Origin: Oscillibacter sp.
Lineage (GTDB): Bacteria; Bacillota; Clostridia; Oscillospirales; Oscillospiraceae
Direction of reading: 5' to 3'
Assembly: GCA_017527365.1 (NCBI GenBank)
Contig: JAFXQD010000066.1
Location: 1-61,275 of the forward strand
DNA: 61,275 nucleotides
Shown piece after piece: positions 21,840 through 30,150 of this stretch (its first letter is position 1; each line of letters opens with the position of its first letter). The notes beneath the pieces were generated by a model, which did not search any database, was not told the DNA's origin, and saw only the letters and a list, made by a program, of their open reading frames with translations. The translations under genes were made by a program, and so were the position numbers.

Positions 21840-21856
21840 GGCGGGCGCGGCGCGAG

Positions 21857-21889
21857 GGGGGAAGCGGAATCGTTCCGCTTCCCCCTTTT
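21857..21889 (+). terminator. Terminator after gpr
   Basis: A perfect 13-bp stem (21857-21869 with 21873-21885) has a 3-nt loop and is followed by TTTT. Confidence 0.85.
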
Positions 21890-21892
21890 GCG

Positions 21893-23782
21893 TCACAGGG
21901 TTTCCAAGTCCGCCAGCCACAGGGCGCGGCTCGCGTCCGACGGCATCCGCCAGTCGCCGCGAGGCGAAAGCGACGCCTTGCCCACTTTGGGGCCGTCGGG
22001 CAGGCAGTCGCGCTTGAACTGCTGGGAAAAGAAGCGCCCGTAGAACACGCGGAGCCATTTCAGGATAACGTCGCGGGAATAGCGGTCGGCGAACGCCTGC
22101 GCCGCGAGGCGGAGTATCTTGGACGGCGCGAAGCCCCACCGCACGGCGTAATACAGGAAGAAGTCGTGGAGCTCGTAGGGGCCCACCAAATCCTCCGTTT
22201 TCTGCGCGATTTCCCCCTGCACGGCGGGGAGCAGTTCGGGGGAAATGGGCGTTTCGAGGATTCCGCGCAGAACCCCGGAGAGTTCCGGGGACTCGTCCGC
22301 CGCGCAAGCCACGATGTGCCGTATCAGCGTCTTGGGAATCGAGGCGTTGACGGCGTACATGCTCATATGGTCGCCGTTGTACGTGCACCAGCCCAAGGCA
22401 AGCTCGCTCAGGTCGCCCGTGCCGACGACCAGCCCGCCGAGGTCGTTGGCGATGTCCATCAAAACCTGCGTGCGCTCGCGGGCTTGCGCGTTCTCGTAGG
22501 TGACGTTATGCAAATCCGGGTCGTGCCCGATGTCGCGGAAGTGCCGCAGAACGCTTGAGGAAATGCGCACGGTGCGCAAGGTTGCGCCGAGGCTTTCCGC
22601 AAGCCGGACGGCGTTGTCTTTGGTGTTGTCGGTCGTGCCGAAGCCCGGCATGGTGACCGCGACAATATCCGAAGCGGGGCGGTCGAGCAGTTCCATGGCG
22701 CGGGCGGTAATGAGTATCGCAAGCGTGGAATCCAGCCCGCCCGACAGCCCGACGACCGCCGCTTTTGAGTTTGTGTCCTGCAGGCGGCGCTTCAAGCCCA
22801 GCGCGGCGGTCAGCAGGATTTCCCGACAGCGTTCGCGGAGGGCGTCGGGGCTTTCGGGCACGAACGGCATGGAGGGCAGATAGCGCGTGAGGCGCGTTTC
22901 GCGTATGGAGAGGCTAAACGGCGCGGCGCGGCGGGCGTCGGAACCGCAAGCCCCGCGCCAGTTGCGGCGGCGTTCGTAGTCGAGGCGCGAAAGGTCGATT
23001 TCCGACAGGAGCAGTCCGCCGTCAAAGCGGCGTTCGGCAAGCAACGCGCCGTTTTCGGAAATGAGCTCGTGCGCCCCGTAAACGGCGTCGGCGACGGATT
23101 CCCCCGCGCCCGCGCTGGCGTACAGGTAGCCGCAGGCGAGGCGCAACGACTGGCTTGTGACAAGCTGTCTGTGGCGGTCGTCGGCGCCCACGACGGCGGG
23201 CGCGGCGTCCAGACAGCCGACGACCGTCGCGCCGTCCCGCGCCATTTGCGCCGACGGCGGCATGAGCGCGGCGAGGTCCCCGCCGAACTCGAAGCCCAGT
23301 ACCAGCCCCGGCAGGGTATCGCAGGGGAACGTGAGCACGGCGCCAAAGGGAATGTCGGTCTGCCCGAAGGCGGCGACGGTTTGCAACCCGTCGGGCGCGG
23401 GGGAGAACCAGCGGGTTTCGGCGTCGGACAGCGACGCTTTCGGGACAAGCCCCAGCACGCGCCCCTTTTGAATGACGGCGGCGCAGTCGTAGAGCCGCCC
23501 CCCGGCGCGGAAGGGCAGCCCGACGGCGGCGACGAGCTCAAGCGGGCGCGTCGCTTCCAGCACGGTGCGCAACGCCTCTTCCGCGCCCTTCAGCAAGGCG
23601 TCCTGAAAAAATAGGTCGGCGCATGTGTACCCCGTCAAGCCCAGTTCGGGCAGTACGAGAACCCGCGCCCCCGCCTTGTCCGCCTTGCGCATGAGCGTGA
23701 AAGTCTGTTCGGCGTTGTAATGGCAGTCGGCGGGGCGCAGGTCGGGCGCGCCGCACGATACGGAAAGAAAACCGTCCTTCAT
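21893..23782 (-). CDS. nadE: Glutamine-dependent NAD+ synthetase
   Basis: The 629-residue protein makes NAD+ from nicotinate adenine dinucleotide, ATP and glutamine. The N-terminal nitrilase-fold glutaminase (about 1-290) has the triad in LPELGLTGY (Glu), VPKASLSD (Lys) and VVGCLDAAP (Cys). The C-terminal synthetase has the ATP-pyrophosphatase loop GLSGGLDSTLA, GTGDLSELALGW and YNGDHMSMY. The length matches the long, glutamine-using NadE type. The ATG at 23782 has GGGAGGA 8 nt upstream. It is divergent from polA; the two promoters lie within 90 bp of each other. It converges on gpr, separated by that gene's terminator. Confidence 0.96.
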   Translation of the reverse strand: MKDGFLSVSCGAPDLRPADCHYNAEQTFTLMRKADKAGARVLVLPELGLTGYTCADLFFQDALLKGAEEALRTVLEATRPLELVAAVGLPFRAGGRLYDCAAVIQKGRVLGLVPKASLSDAETRWFSPAPDGLQTVAAFGQTDIPFGAVLTFPCDTLPGLVLGFEFGGDLAALMPPSAQMARDGATVVGCLDAAPAVVGADDRHRQLVTSQSLRLACGYLYASAGAGESVADAVYGAHELISENGALLAERRFDGGLLLSEIDLSRLDYERRRNWRGACGSDARRAAPFSLSIRETRLTRYLPSMPFVPESPDALRERCREILLTAALGLKRRLQDTNSKAAVVGLSGGLDSTLAILITARAMELLDRPASDIVAVTMPGFGTTDNTKDNAVRLAESLGATLRTVRISSSVLRHFRDIGHDPDLHNVTYENAQARERTQVLMDIANDLGGLVVGTGDLSELALGWCTYNGDHMSMYAVNASIPKTLIRHIVACAADESPELSGVLRGILETPISPELLPAVQGEIAQKTEDLVGPYELHDFFLYYAVRWGFAPSKILRLAAQAFADRYSRDVILKWLRVFYGRFFSQQFKRDCLPDGPKVGKASLSPRGDWRMPSDASRALWLADLETL

Positions 23783-23814
23783 GAAAAGCAGTCCTCCCAA
23801 ATACTTTTTCCCCG

Positions 23815-23843
23815 ATTATAGCGCCGCAAGCCCCGCTTTGCAA
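23815..23843 (-). promoter_or_regulatory. Promoter for nadE
   Basis: On the minus strand: TTGCAA (23843-23838), a 17-bp spacer ending in GC, then TATAAT (23820-23815). Confidence 0.75.
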
Positions 23844-23873
23844 TCGGGATTTGCCCCGCGCCCCAAAATGCCC

Positions 23874-23902
23874 TTGCCACGGCGGGCAACAGTTGCTATA
23901 AT
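23874..23902 (+). promoter_or_regulatory. Promoter for polA
   Basis: TTGCCA (23874-23879), a 17-bp spacer ending in GC, then TATAAT (23897-23902). Confidence 0.8.
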
Positions 23903-23962
23903 AGGCGCAAGAGCGGGGCGCGTTCCGGTTGCCCCGCGACACATTTCGCGGAGGGCGATTCC

Positions 23963-26638
23963 ATGAAACTGATGGTCTTTGACGGGAACAGCATTTTAAA
24001 CCGCGCCTATTACGGCATACGCCCCCTGACGAACCGGGAAGGCCTGCACACCCACGCCGTTTACGGATTTCTCACGACTTTATGCCGCATGGCGGACGCC
24101 GAAGCCCCCGAAGCGCTCTGCGTGGCGTTCGACGTTCACGCGCCCACCTTCCGCCACAAAGCCGACGCGTCCTATAAAGCCAACCGCAAGCCCATGCCCG
24201 ACGACCTGCGCGAACAGGTTCCCGTGCTGAAAGAGGCGTTGGACGCGCTCAACATCCCGCGCTATGAGTTGGCGGGCTACGAGGCGGACGACCTCTTGGG
24301 CACGATTTCCCGCCGTTGCGAGGCCTCCGGCTGGGACTGCGTCATCGTCACCGGAGACCGCGACAGCTTGCAGTTGATTACAGAACATACGACCGTTCAA
24401 TTAGTCTCCGCCCGCATGGGGCGCACGCTGACCGAGGACATGAACCCGGAGACCTTCCGCGAAAAGTACGGCTTCCCGCCCGCCAACATTGTCGACTTAA
24501 AGGCGCTCATGGGCGACGCGTCCGACAATATTCCGGGCGTTCCGGGCGTTGGCGAAAAAACCGCCATGACCCTCATACAACGCTACCAGACCGTTGACGC
24601 GATTTACTCGAAACTCCCCGACATCGACGCCAAGCCCGGCGTCATAAAGAAACTGGCGGCGGGGGAGGAGAACGCCCGCCGTTCCTATTGGCTTGCCACA
24701 ATCAAAACCGACGCGCCCATAACGTTCGACCCGGAGGCGAACCGCCGCAAAGACCCCGCCCCCGACGCTTACGCGCTGTTCCAAAGGCTGGAGTTCCAAA
24801 AGCTGACGGAACGCCTGAACCTGAAAGCGTTCGCGGACGCCGCGCCGCAACCGTCGGAGGCGGTCGGCGGGGACTGCGCCGCAATCGAGTTGGCGGACAT
24901 GGGCGCGGTTCTGCGGGCGCGGGACGCCCTGCGCGGCGCTACTGTTTACGTGCGCACGGGCGGCGGCTTGGAGCTCGCCGTATTGCGCGGCGGCGGCGCG
25001 GCTTACGCCCTCGACGCCGCCGCCTTCCAAGGCGCCTACGACGACGCCTTGCAAACCCTCTTTGACGGCTCTTTGACGCTGGTCGGGCACGGCGTCAAGG
25101 ACGTTATGCGCGGGCTTCTGGAGCGCGGCGCGTCCGCCGAGGGCTGGCAGGACGACACGGAGCTGATGGCATACCTGCTCGACGCCACGGCGGGGCGGTA
25201 CGACCTCGACCGCCTCGCCCGCAAGTACGGCGGCTTTACGATTGCGCGGGCGCCCGGCGACGCCCCGGAGGGTCAACAGCTTTCCATGTTAGACGCCCCC
25301 GCCGCCCCGGACGCGCCCCCGAAGTCGGCGCGTTGCGCCGCGCTCGCGGCGGAGGCGGCGGCGATGGAACGCCTGCGGGGGATTATGGCGTCCAAACTGG
25401 ACGAATTGGGCTTGACGGAGCTGTACCGGAAAGCGGAACTGCCGCTTTGCCGCGTCCTTGCGGAGATGGAAAGGACAGGGTGCCTTGTAGACCGCGCCGC
25501 GCTCGCGGCGTTTGGGGAATCGCTGTCGGGGCGCATTCGGGAACAGGAGCGCAAAATTTACGGGCTCGCGGGGCACGAGTTCAACATAAACTCCCCGAAG
25601 CAGTTGGGGGAAGTCCTGTTCGACGAGTTGAAACTGCCCCACGGCAAAAAGACGAAAACCGGGTGGTCTACCAACGCCGACGCGCTGGAAAACCTGCGCG
25701 ACGAATCGGAGCTTGTCGCGGCTGTCCTCGAATACAGGCAGTACGCAAAGCTGAAATCGACCTACGCCGACGGGCTTCTGAAAGCGATTGACCCTGACGG
25801 GCGCGTCCGCACGTCGTTTCAGATGACGGCGACGGCGACGGGGCGCCTGAGCTCGGCGGAGCCGAACTTGCAGAACATCCCCACGCGCACGGACTTGGGA
25901 AGCGAAATCCGCAAAATGTTTATCCCGTCGCCGGGGAATGTCTTTGTTGACGCGGATTACTCGCAAATCGAACTGCGCCTGCTGGCGCACATCTCCGGGG
26001 ACGCGGCCATGCAACGCGCCTTCCTCGACGGCGCCGACATCCACGCCGCCACCGCCGCGCAAGCGTTCCGCGTTTCCCCGGAAGAAGTCACTCCGGAAAT
26101 GCGCCGACACGCGAAAGCCGTCAATTTCGGCATCGTGTACGGAATCTCGGCGTTTTCGCTCTCCAAGGACATCGGCGTGAGCGTCGCGGAGGCGAAAGCG
26201 TATATGGACGGCTATTTCGCGGCGTTTCCGGGCGTCCGCCGCTATATGGACGGCGTGATTGAGCGGGCGCGGGAAAGGGGCTATGTGGAGACGCTGTTCC
26301 GCCGCCGCCGCGAACTGCCGGAGCTGTCGGCGTCAAAACATGCGTTGCGGGCGTTCGGGGAGCGCGTCGCGCTGAACATGCCCATACAGGGCACGGCGGC
26401 GGACTTGATGAAACTCGCTATGGTCGCGGCATGGCGGCGGCTGAAGGCGGACTGCCCCGCCGCGAAACTCGTGTTGCAGATTCACGACGAGCTAATAGCG
26501 GAGTGCCCGGAGGCGGACGCCGCGAAAGTCGCGGCGATACTGCGGGAGGAGATGGAGGGCGTCGCGGCGCTGTCCGTGCCGCTGACGGCGGACGCCCATT
26601 GGGGGCGCGACTGGCTCCAAGCCAAACAGGGCGCATAG
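23963..26638 (+). CDS. polA: DNA polymerase I
   Basis: The 891-residue protein has three parts. The 5'-3' exonuclease (about 1-290) carries FDGNSILNRAYYG, YKANR, EADDLLGT and TGDRDSLQL. A middle 3'-5' exonuclease-like region (about 300-460) lacks the usual catalytic acidic residues, so proofreading is probably lost, as in Taq-type enzymes. The polymerase domain has motif A DADYSQIELR, motif B RRHAKAVNFGIVYG and motif C QIHDELIAE. It acts in Okazaki-fragment maturation and repair. A GGAGGG site precedes the ATG. rimI follows after 15 nt, so polA, rimI, the GNAT gene and tsaD probably form one transcript. Confidence 0.97.
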   Translation: MKLMVFDGNSILNRAYYGIRPLTNREGLHTHAVYGFLTTLCRMADAEAPEALCVAFDVHAPTFRHKADASYKANRKPMPDDLREQVPVLKEALDALNIPRYELAGYEADDLLGTISRRCEASGWDCVIVTGDRDSLQLITEHTTVQLVSARMGRTLTEDMNPETFREKYGFPPANIVDLKALMGDASDNIPGVPGVGEKTAMTLIQRYQTVDAIYSKLPDIDAKPGVIKKLAAGEENARRSYWLATIKTDAPITFDPEANRRKDPAPDAYALFQRLEFQKLTERLNLKAFADAAPQPSEAVGGDCAAIELADMGAVLRARDALRGATVYVRTGGGLELAVLRGGGAAYALDAAAFQGAYDDALQTLFDGSLTLVGHGVKDVMRGLLERGASAEGWQDDTELMAYLLDATAGRYDLDRLARKYGGFTIARAPGDAPEGQQLSMLDAPAAPDAPPKSARCAALAAEAAAMERLRGIMASKLDELGLTELYRKAELPLCRVLAEMERTGCLVDRAALAAFGESLSGRIREQERKIYGLAGHEFNINSPKQLGEVLFDELKLPHGKKTKTGWSTNADALENLRDESELVAAVLEYRQYAKLKSTYADGLLKAIDPDGRVRTSFQMTATATGRLSSAEPNLQNIPTRTDLGSEIRKMFIPSPGNVFVDADYSQIELRLLAHISGDAAMQRAFLDGADIHAATAAQAFRVSPEEVTPEMRRHAKAVNFGIVYGISAFSLSKDIGVSVAEAKAYMDGYFAAFPGVRRYMDGVIERARERGYVETLFRRRRELPELSASKHALRAFGERVALNMPIQGTAADLMKLAMVAAWRRLKADCPAAKLVLQIHDELIAECPEADAAKVAAILREEMEGVAALSVPLTADAHWGRDWLQAKQGA

Positions 26639-26653
26639 GAGGCGCAATAAGAA

Positions 26654-27118
26654 ATGTCGGAACAAATGCGGGTTCGCATTGAGCCCATGGCGCCGGAACA
26701 TCTGGACGAAGTGGCGGAACTGGAAAAGGTATGCTTTTCCGACCCGTGGTCGCGGAACCTGCTGGCGGAGTCGCTGAAAGACGATTTGTCGGCGTATTTA
26801 GTCGCGCTGGACGGCGCGGGGCGCGTGGCGGGTTACGCGGGCTTGACCGTCGTGCTCGACGAGGGCTCTATTGACAATATCGCCGTGCGCCCGGACTGCC
26901 GGCGGCGCGGCGTGGCGGCGCAACTGCTGGACGTGTTCCTGAACTTTGCGCGGGGCAACCGTCTGGCGTTCCTTACGCTGGAAGTCCGCGCCTCGAACTA
27001 CGCCGCAATCGCGCTATACGGCAGCCGGGGATTCCGCGCCGTCGGGCGGCGCAAGAATTACTATGAGCGTCCGACCGAGGACGCGCTGATTATGACAAGG
27101 ACGTTTGACGATGAGTAA
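26654..27118 (+). CDS. rimI: Ribosomal-protein-alanine N-acetyltransferase RimI
   Basis: The 154-residue GNAT protein has the RimI pattern: VCFSDPWS near residue 30, the acetyl-CoA loop VRPDCRRRGVAAQLL, and LEVRASNYAAIALYGSRGF followed by RRKNYYERPTEDALIM. RimI acetylates the N-terminus of ribosomal protein S18 and possibly other proteins. In many Firmicutes it sits with the tsaB/tsaD genes, and here tsaD lies two genes downstream. An AGGAGG site overlaps the polA stop region. The stop overlaps the next ATG by 8 nt, so the next gene is coupled. Confidence 0.93.
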   Translation: MSEQMRVRIEPMAPEHLDEVAELEKVCFSDPWSRNLLAESLKDDLSAYLVALDGAGRVAGYAGLTVVLDEGSIDNIAVRPDCRRRGVAAQLLDVFLNFARGNRLAFLTLEVRASNYAAIALYGSRGFRAVGRRKNYYERPTEDALIMTRTFDDE

Positions 27119-27710
27119 CTTAGAATTGCGGACGCCGACGGCGGAAGAATTGCGTTTCGCCTACGGGCGCGACTTGAATGAGGCGTTCCCGCCGCAGGAA
27201 CTCAAGCCGTTGCGGAACATCGAGGACATGACGGGGCGCGGCAGGTATTCGCCGCTGTGCCTGTGCGACGGCGCGGAAATCGCGGGGGAGTGCTTCCTAT
27301 GGCTGGGGCGTCCGGGCTGGGCTCTGCTGGACTACCTCTGCGTGACGCGCTCGCGGCGCAACGCTGGGCTTGGGGCGCGTATGCTGGGCGACTTGCGGCG
27401 GCTGCGCCCCGACAGCGTGATTATCGGCGAAGTAGAATCCCCCGAATACGCGCCCGACCCGCCCATGGCGGCGCGGCGGCTTGCGTTCTATCGGCGCAAC
27501 GGCGCGAGAATGTGCGGGGAGGAGGCGGACATTTTCGGCGTCCGCTATCAAATCATCTACTGGGCGGACGCGCCGCGCCCCGGCGCGGAAATCCTGCGCG
27601 AGTACGCCGACATTTACAAAACCAGCTTTACGCCCGAAAAGTACAAGCGTTACATCCAAATCCCGCGCACGGCGTCGGACGCGCCGTCGCCCGTCCCATG
27701 GGAGGCGTAA
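27111..27710 (+). CDS. GNAT-family acetyltransferase
   Basis: The 199-residue protein has an acetyltransferase core: ECFLWLGRPGWALLDYLCVT (strands 2-4), the acetyl-CoA loop SRRNAGLGARML, and ARRLAFYRRNGARMCG (strand 5). A C-terminal extension of about 40 residues (KTSFTPEKYKRYI) follows. The substrate is unknown; it could be a small molecule or a protein N-terminus. The ATG at 27111 lies inside the rimI stop region and was preferred over a TTG at 27105; AAGGA is 9 nt upstream. It sits between rimI and tsaD in the same operon. Confidence 0.85.
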   Translation: MSNLELRTPTAEELRFAYGRDLNEAFPPQELKPLRNIEDMTGRGRYSPLCLCDGAEIAGECFLWLGRPGWALLDYLCVTRSRRNAGLGARMLGDLRRLRPDSVIIGEVESPEYAPDPPMAARRLAFYRRNGARMCGEEADIFGVRYQIIYWADAPRPGAEILREYADIYKTSFTPEKYKRYIQIPRTASDAPSPVPWEA

Positions 27711-27714
27711 GCGC

Positions 27715-28743
27715 ATGAAAATACTATCGTTTGAGACCTCGTGCGACGAAACCGCCGTTGCGGTCACGGAGGACGGGCGGCGCGTGCTCTCCGACGCTAT
27801 CGCCTCGCAAGTCCCGACCCACGCGCTTTACGGCGGCGTCGTGCCGGAAATCGCGTCCCGCGCCCACGCGGAGGCGATAGCCGCCCTGACCGAACAGGCT
27901 CTGCGCGACGCGGATTGCACGCGCTCCGACATCGACGCGATAGCCGTCACTTACGCGCCGGGGCTGATTGGCGCGTTGCTCGTGGGCGTGAGTTTCGCAA
28001 AGTCCATGGCTCTGGCGTTGGGCGTCCCGCTGATTCCCGCGCACCATATCCGGGGGCATATCGCCGCGAACTACCTCGCGTTCCCGGAACTGGAGCCGCC
28101 GTTTTTGTCGCTGGCGGTATCGGGCGGGAACACGCTCATTATAGACGTGGAGAACTATACCAGCATGAAAATACTGGGGAGTACCCGCGACGACGCGGCG
28201 GGGGAGTGCTTCGACAAGGCGGCGCGTGTCCTCGGACTGCCTTACCCCGGCGGCAAGCCCGTCGAGGAACTGGCGAAACAGTCCCCCGGCGGCGTCTATA
28301 AACTGCCGTCGGCGCACGTGGACGGCGCCCCGCTGGACATGAGCTTTTCCGGGCTGAAAACGGCGGTCGTCAATATCGCCCACCGCGCCGAGCAGACCGG
28401 GGAGCCGCTCGACCGCGCCGCGCTTGCCCGCGACTTTATCGCCGCCGTGAGCGAAACTATCGTGCCCCGCGTCATGGAGGCGGCGCGGCTGTCGGGGCGC
28501 CGGACGCTGTGCGCGGCGGGGGGCGTCGCGGCGAACTCGTTCATACGCGGCGACCTGCAAGCCGCCTGCGACGCCGCCGGGATACGGCTGTACTTGCCGC
28601 CCTTGCGCCTGTGCGGCGACAACGGCGCCATGATTGGGGCGCAAGCCTATTATGAGTACCGGGCGGGGCACGTCGCCGACATGAGCCTGAACGCCTACGC
28701 CACCCGCGAAATTACGTGCGACTGGTTTCCGGAAACGCCCTGA
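27715..28743 (+). CDS. tsaD: tRNA N6-adenosine threonylcarbamoyltransferase TsaD
   Basis: The 342-residue protein transfers the threonylcarbamoyl group to A37 of ANN-decoding tRNAs. It has the ASKHA-fold signatures SFETSCDETAVAV, PEIASRAHAE, VTYAPGLIGALLVG, the metal-binding HHIRGHIAAN, and the ATP-site motifs LAVSGGNT and LPYPGGKPV. Bacterial TsaD normally works with TsaB and TsaE; neither is in the window. A GGGAGG site precedes the ATG by about 9 nt, inside the end of the upstream GNAT gene. The operon ends at a hairpin terminator directly after this gene. Confidence 0.97.
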   Translation: MKILSFETSCDETAVAVTEDGRRVLSDAIASQVPTHALYGGVVPEIASRAHAEAIAALTEQALRDADCTRSDIDAIAVTYAPGLIGALLVGVSFAKSMALALGVPLIPAHHIRGHIAANYLAFPELEPPFLSLAVSGGNTLIIDVENYTSMKILGSTRDDAAGECFDKAARVLGLPYPGGKPVEELAKQSPGGVYKLPSAHVDGAPLDMSFSGLKTAVVNIAHRAEQTGEPLDRAALARDFIAAVSETIVPRVMEAARLSGRRTLCAAGGVAANSFIRGDLQAACDAAGIRLYLPPLRLCGDNGAMIGAQAYYEYRAGHVADMSLNAYATREITCDWFPETP

Positions 28744-28750
28744 AACGCGA

Positions 28751-28783
28751 AAGCCTCCCCCGCGACGCGGGCGAGGCTTTTTT
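28751..28783. terminator. Terminator between tsaD and the dehydratase-type gene
   Basis: A stem of about 14 bp with one mismatch (28751-28764 with 28766-28779) is followed by a run of T. It lies between convergent genes. Confidence 0.8.
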
Positions 28784-28786
28784 ACT

Positions 28787-30133
28787 TTACGCTAACGCCG
28801 CTTCGCGCCGTTCCGCCGGGAGGCTGCGCGTTTCCGTTACCGCGCTTTCCGCCGTCTCCGGCGGCGCGGGCTTCAACGCCCCGGCGGTCTCCCGCAAGCG
28901 CTCCTTGCCCACCGCGAGCATAAGTTTAATGCGGTTTTCCTGATTGACCCTTGTCGCGCTGGAGTCGTAGTCAATGGGCGTGATGTTCGCCATAGGGTAA
29001 AGTTCGCGGATTTTGTTAATCATGCCCTTGCCGCAGATGTGGTTCGGCAGGCACCCGAACGGCTGGGCGCAGACGATATTCTCGTACCCGGCGCGTATCA
29101 GCTCCACCATCTCCGCCGTCAACAGCCAGCCTTCCCCCATCTTATCCCCGCGCCCGATGATTCCGTCCGCCAGTTTGAGCAGTTCCTTGAACGGGAGCGG
29201 CGCGTGGTAGCCGGCGCCTTTCAACGTCCGGATGATAATCTTTTCAAGGCCTTCGAGGTAGGAGAGCGCGAGTTCGGGCGTGAATTTCTCAATAAACGAG
29301 CCGCCGTAAAGCCGCACGGTCTCCGCCGGGTTGTAGGCGCAGTATTGCACAAAGCCGAGCATTCCGGGCAGGTTCACTTCGCAATCCTGCGATTCGAGAA
29401 ACTTTTCCAAGTCGTTGTTGCCGAGCGGCGAATACTTGACGTAGATTTCCCCCACGACGCCGACTTTCACTTTCCGGGCGCGCTTGACCGGAATCGCGGC
29501 GAAATCCGCCGCGATTTGCGGCATAAGGGCTTTCATCTCCCGCCGGGAAATCCCCCGCCCCTGCCGGACGTTGTCGCAAATCCGATTGAGCCAGCGTTCC
29601 TGCAAAGCGGCGGCGTCGCCCCGGCGGATTTCATAGGGGGCGGTCTGCGCTTTCAGGGCGGTCAGGAGGTCCCCGTAGGCCACCGCCATAAACAGCGACC
29701 GCACAAACGGCAAATCCATGGGCAGACTGCTTTCCTTTTCCAGCCCGGAAAAGTTCAGGCTTAACACGGGGATATTGCCGTACCCGGCGCGGACGAGCGC
29801 CTTCCGCAAGAGGTAGATGTAGTTGGAGGCGCGGCACCCGCCGCCCGTCTGCGTGATAATCAGCGCGGTTCGGTCGAGGTCGTACTTGCCCGACGCCAGC
29901 GCGTCCAAAAACTGCCCGATGACCAGCAGGGCGGGGTAGCAGGTGTCGTTGTGCACGTACCTGAGCCCAAGTTCCGAAACTTGGCTTCCGCAGTTGCCGA
30001 GCAATTCCACTTGATAGCCGTTTCTCTCCAGCGCCGCCGCCAGAATGCGGAACTGTACCGGAGCCATACTGGGTATCAAAACTTTGTGCGTCGCTTTCAT
30101 TTCTTCCGTAAAGACGGGATACGTCGTTTGCAT
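28787..30133 (-). CDS. 2-hydroxyacyl-CoA dehydratase (HgdB-like) family protein
   Basis: The 448-residue protein matches the C-terminal part of the roughly 1,400-residue activase/dehydratase fusion proteins of Clostridia. Cysteine-bearing motifs include LLGNCGSQVSELGLRYVHND, TCYPA, TQTGGGCRASNYIYLLRKAL, and CAQPFGCLPNHICGKGM near the C-terminus. These suggest an iron-sulfur cluster. The family handles radical dehydration of 2-hydroxyacyl-CoA in well-known members; this subgroup has no assigned substrate. The ATG at 30133 has AAGGAG 8 nt upstream. The start lies 17 nt downstream of the activase gene, so both are co-expressed and probably form one complex. Confidence 0.85.
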   Translation of the reverse strand: MQTTYPVFTEEMKATHKVLIPSMAPVQFRILAAALERNGYQVELLGNCGSQVSELGLRYVHNDTCYPALLVIGQFLDALASGKYDLDRTALIITQTGGGCRASNYIYLLRKALVRAGYGNIPVLSLNFSGLEKESSLPMDLPFVRSLFMAVAYGDLLTALKAQTAPYEIRRGDAAALQERWLNRICDNVRQGRGISRREMKALMPQIAADFAAIPVKRARKVKVGVVGEIYVKYSPLGNNDLEKFLESQDCEVNLPGMLGFVQYCAYNPAETVRLYGGSFIEKFTPELALSYLEGLEKIIIRTLKGAGYHAPLPFKELLKLADGIIGRGDKMGEGWLLTAEMVELIRAGYENIVCAQPFGCLPNHICGKGMINKIRELYPMANITPIDYDSSATRVNQENRIKLMLAVGKERLRETAGALKPAPPETAESAVTETRSLPAERREAALA

Positions 30134-30150
30134 GGCGTCCTCTCCTTCTC

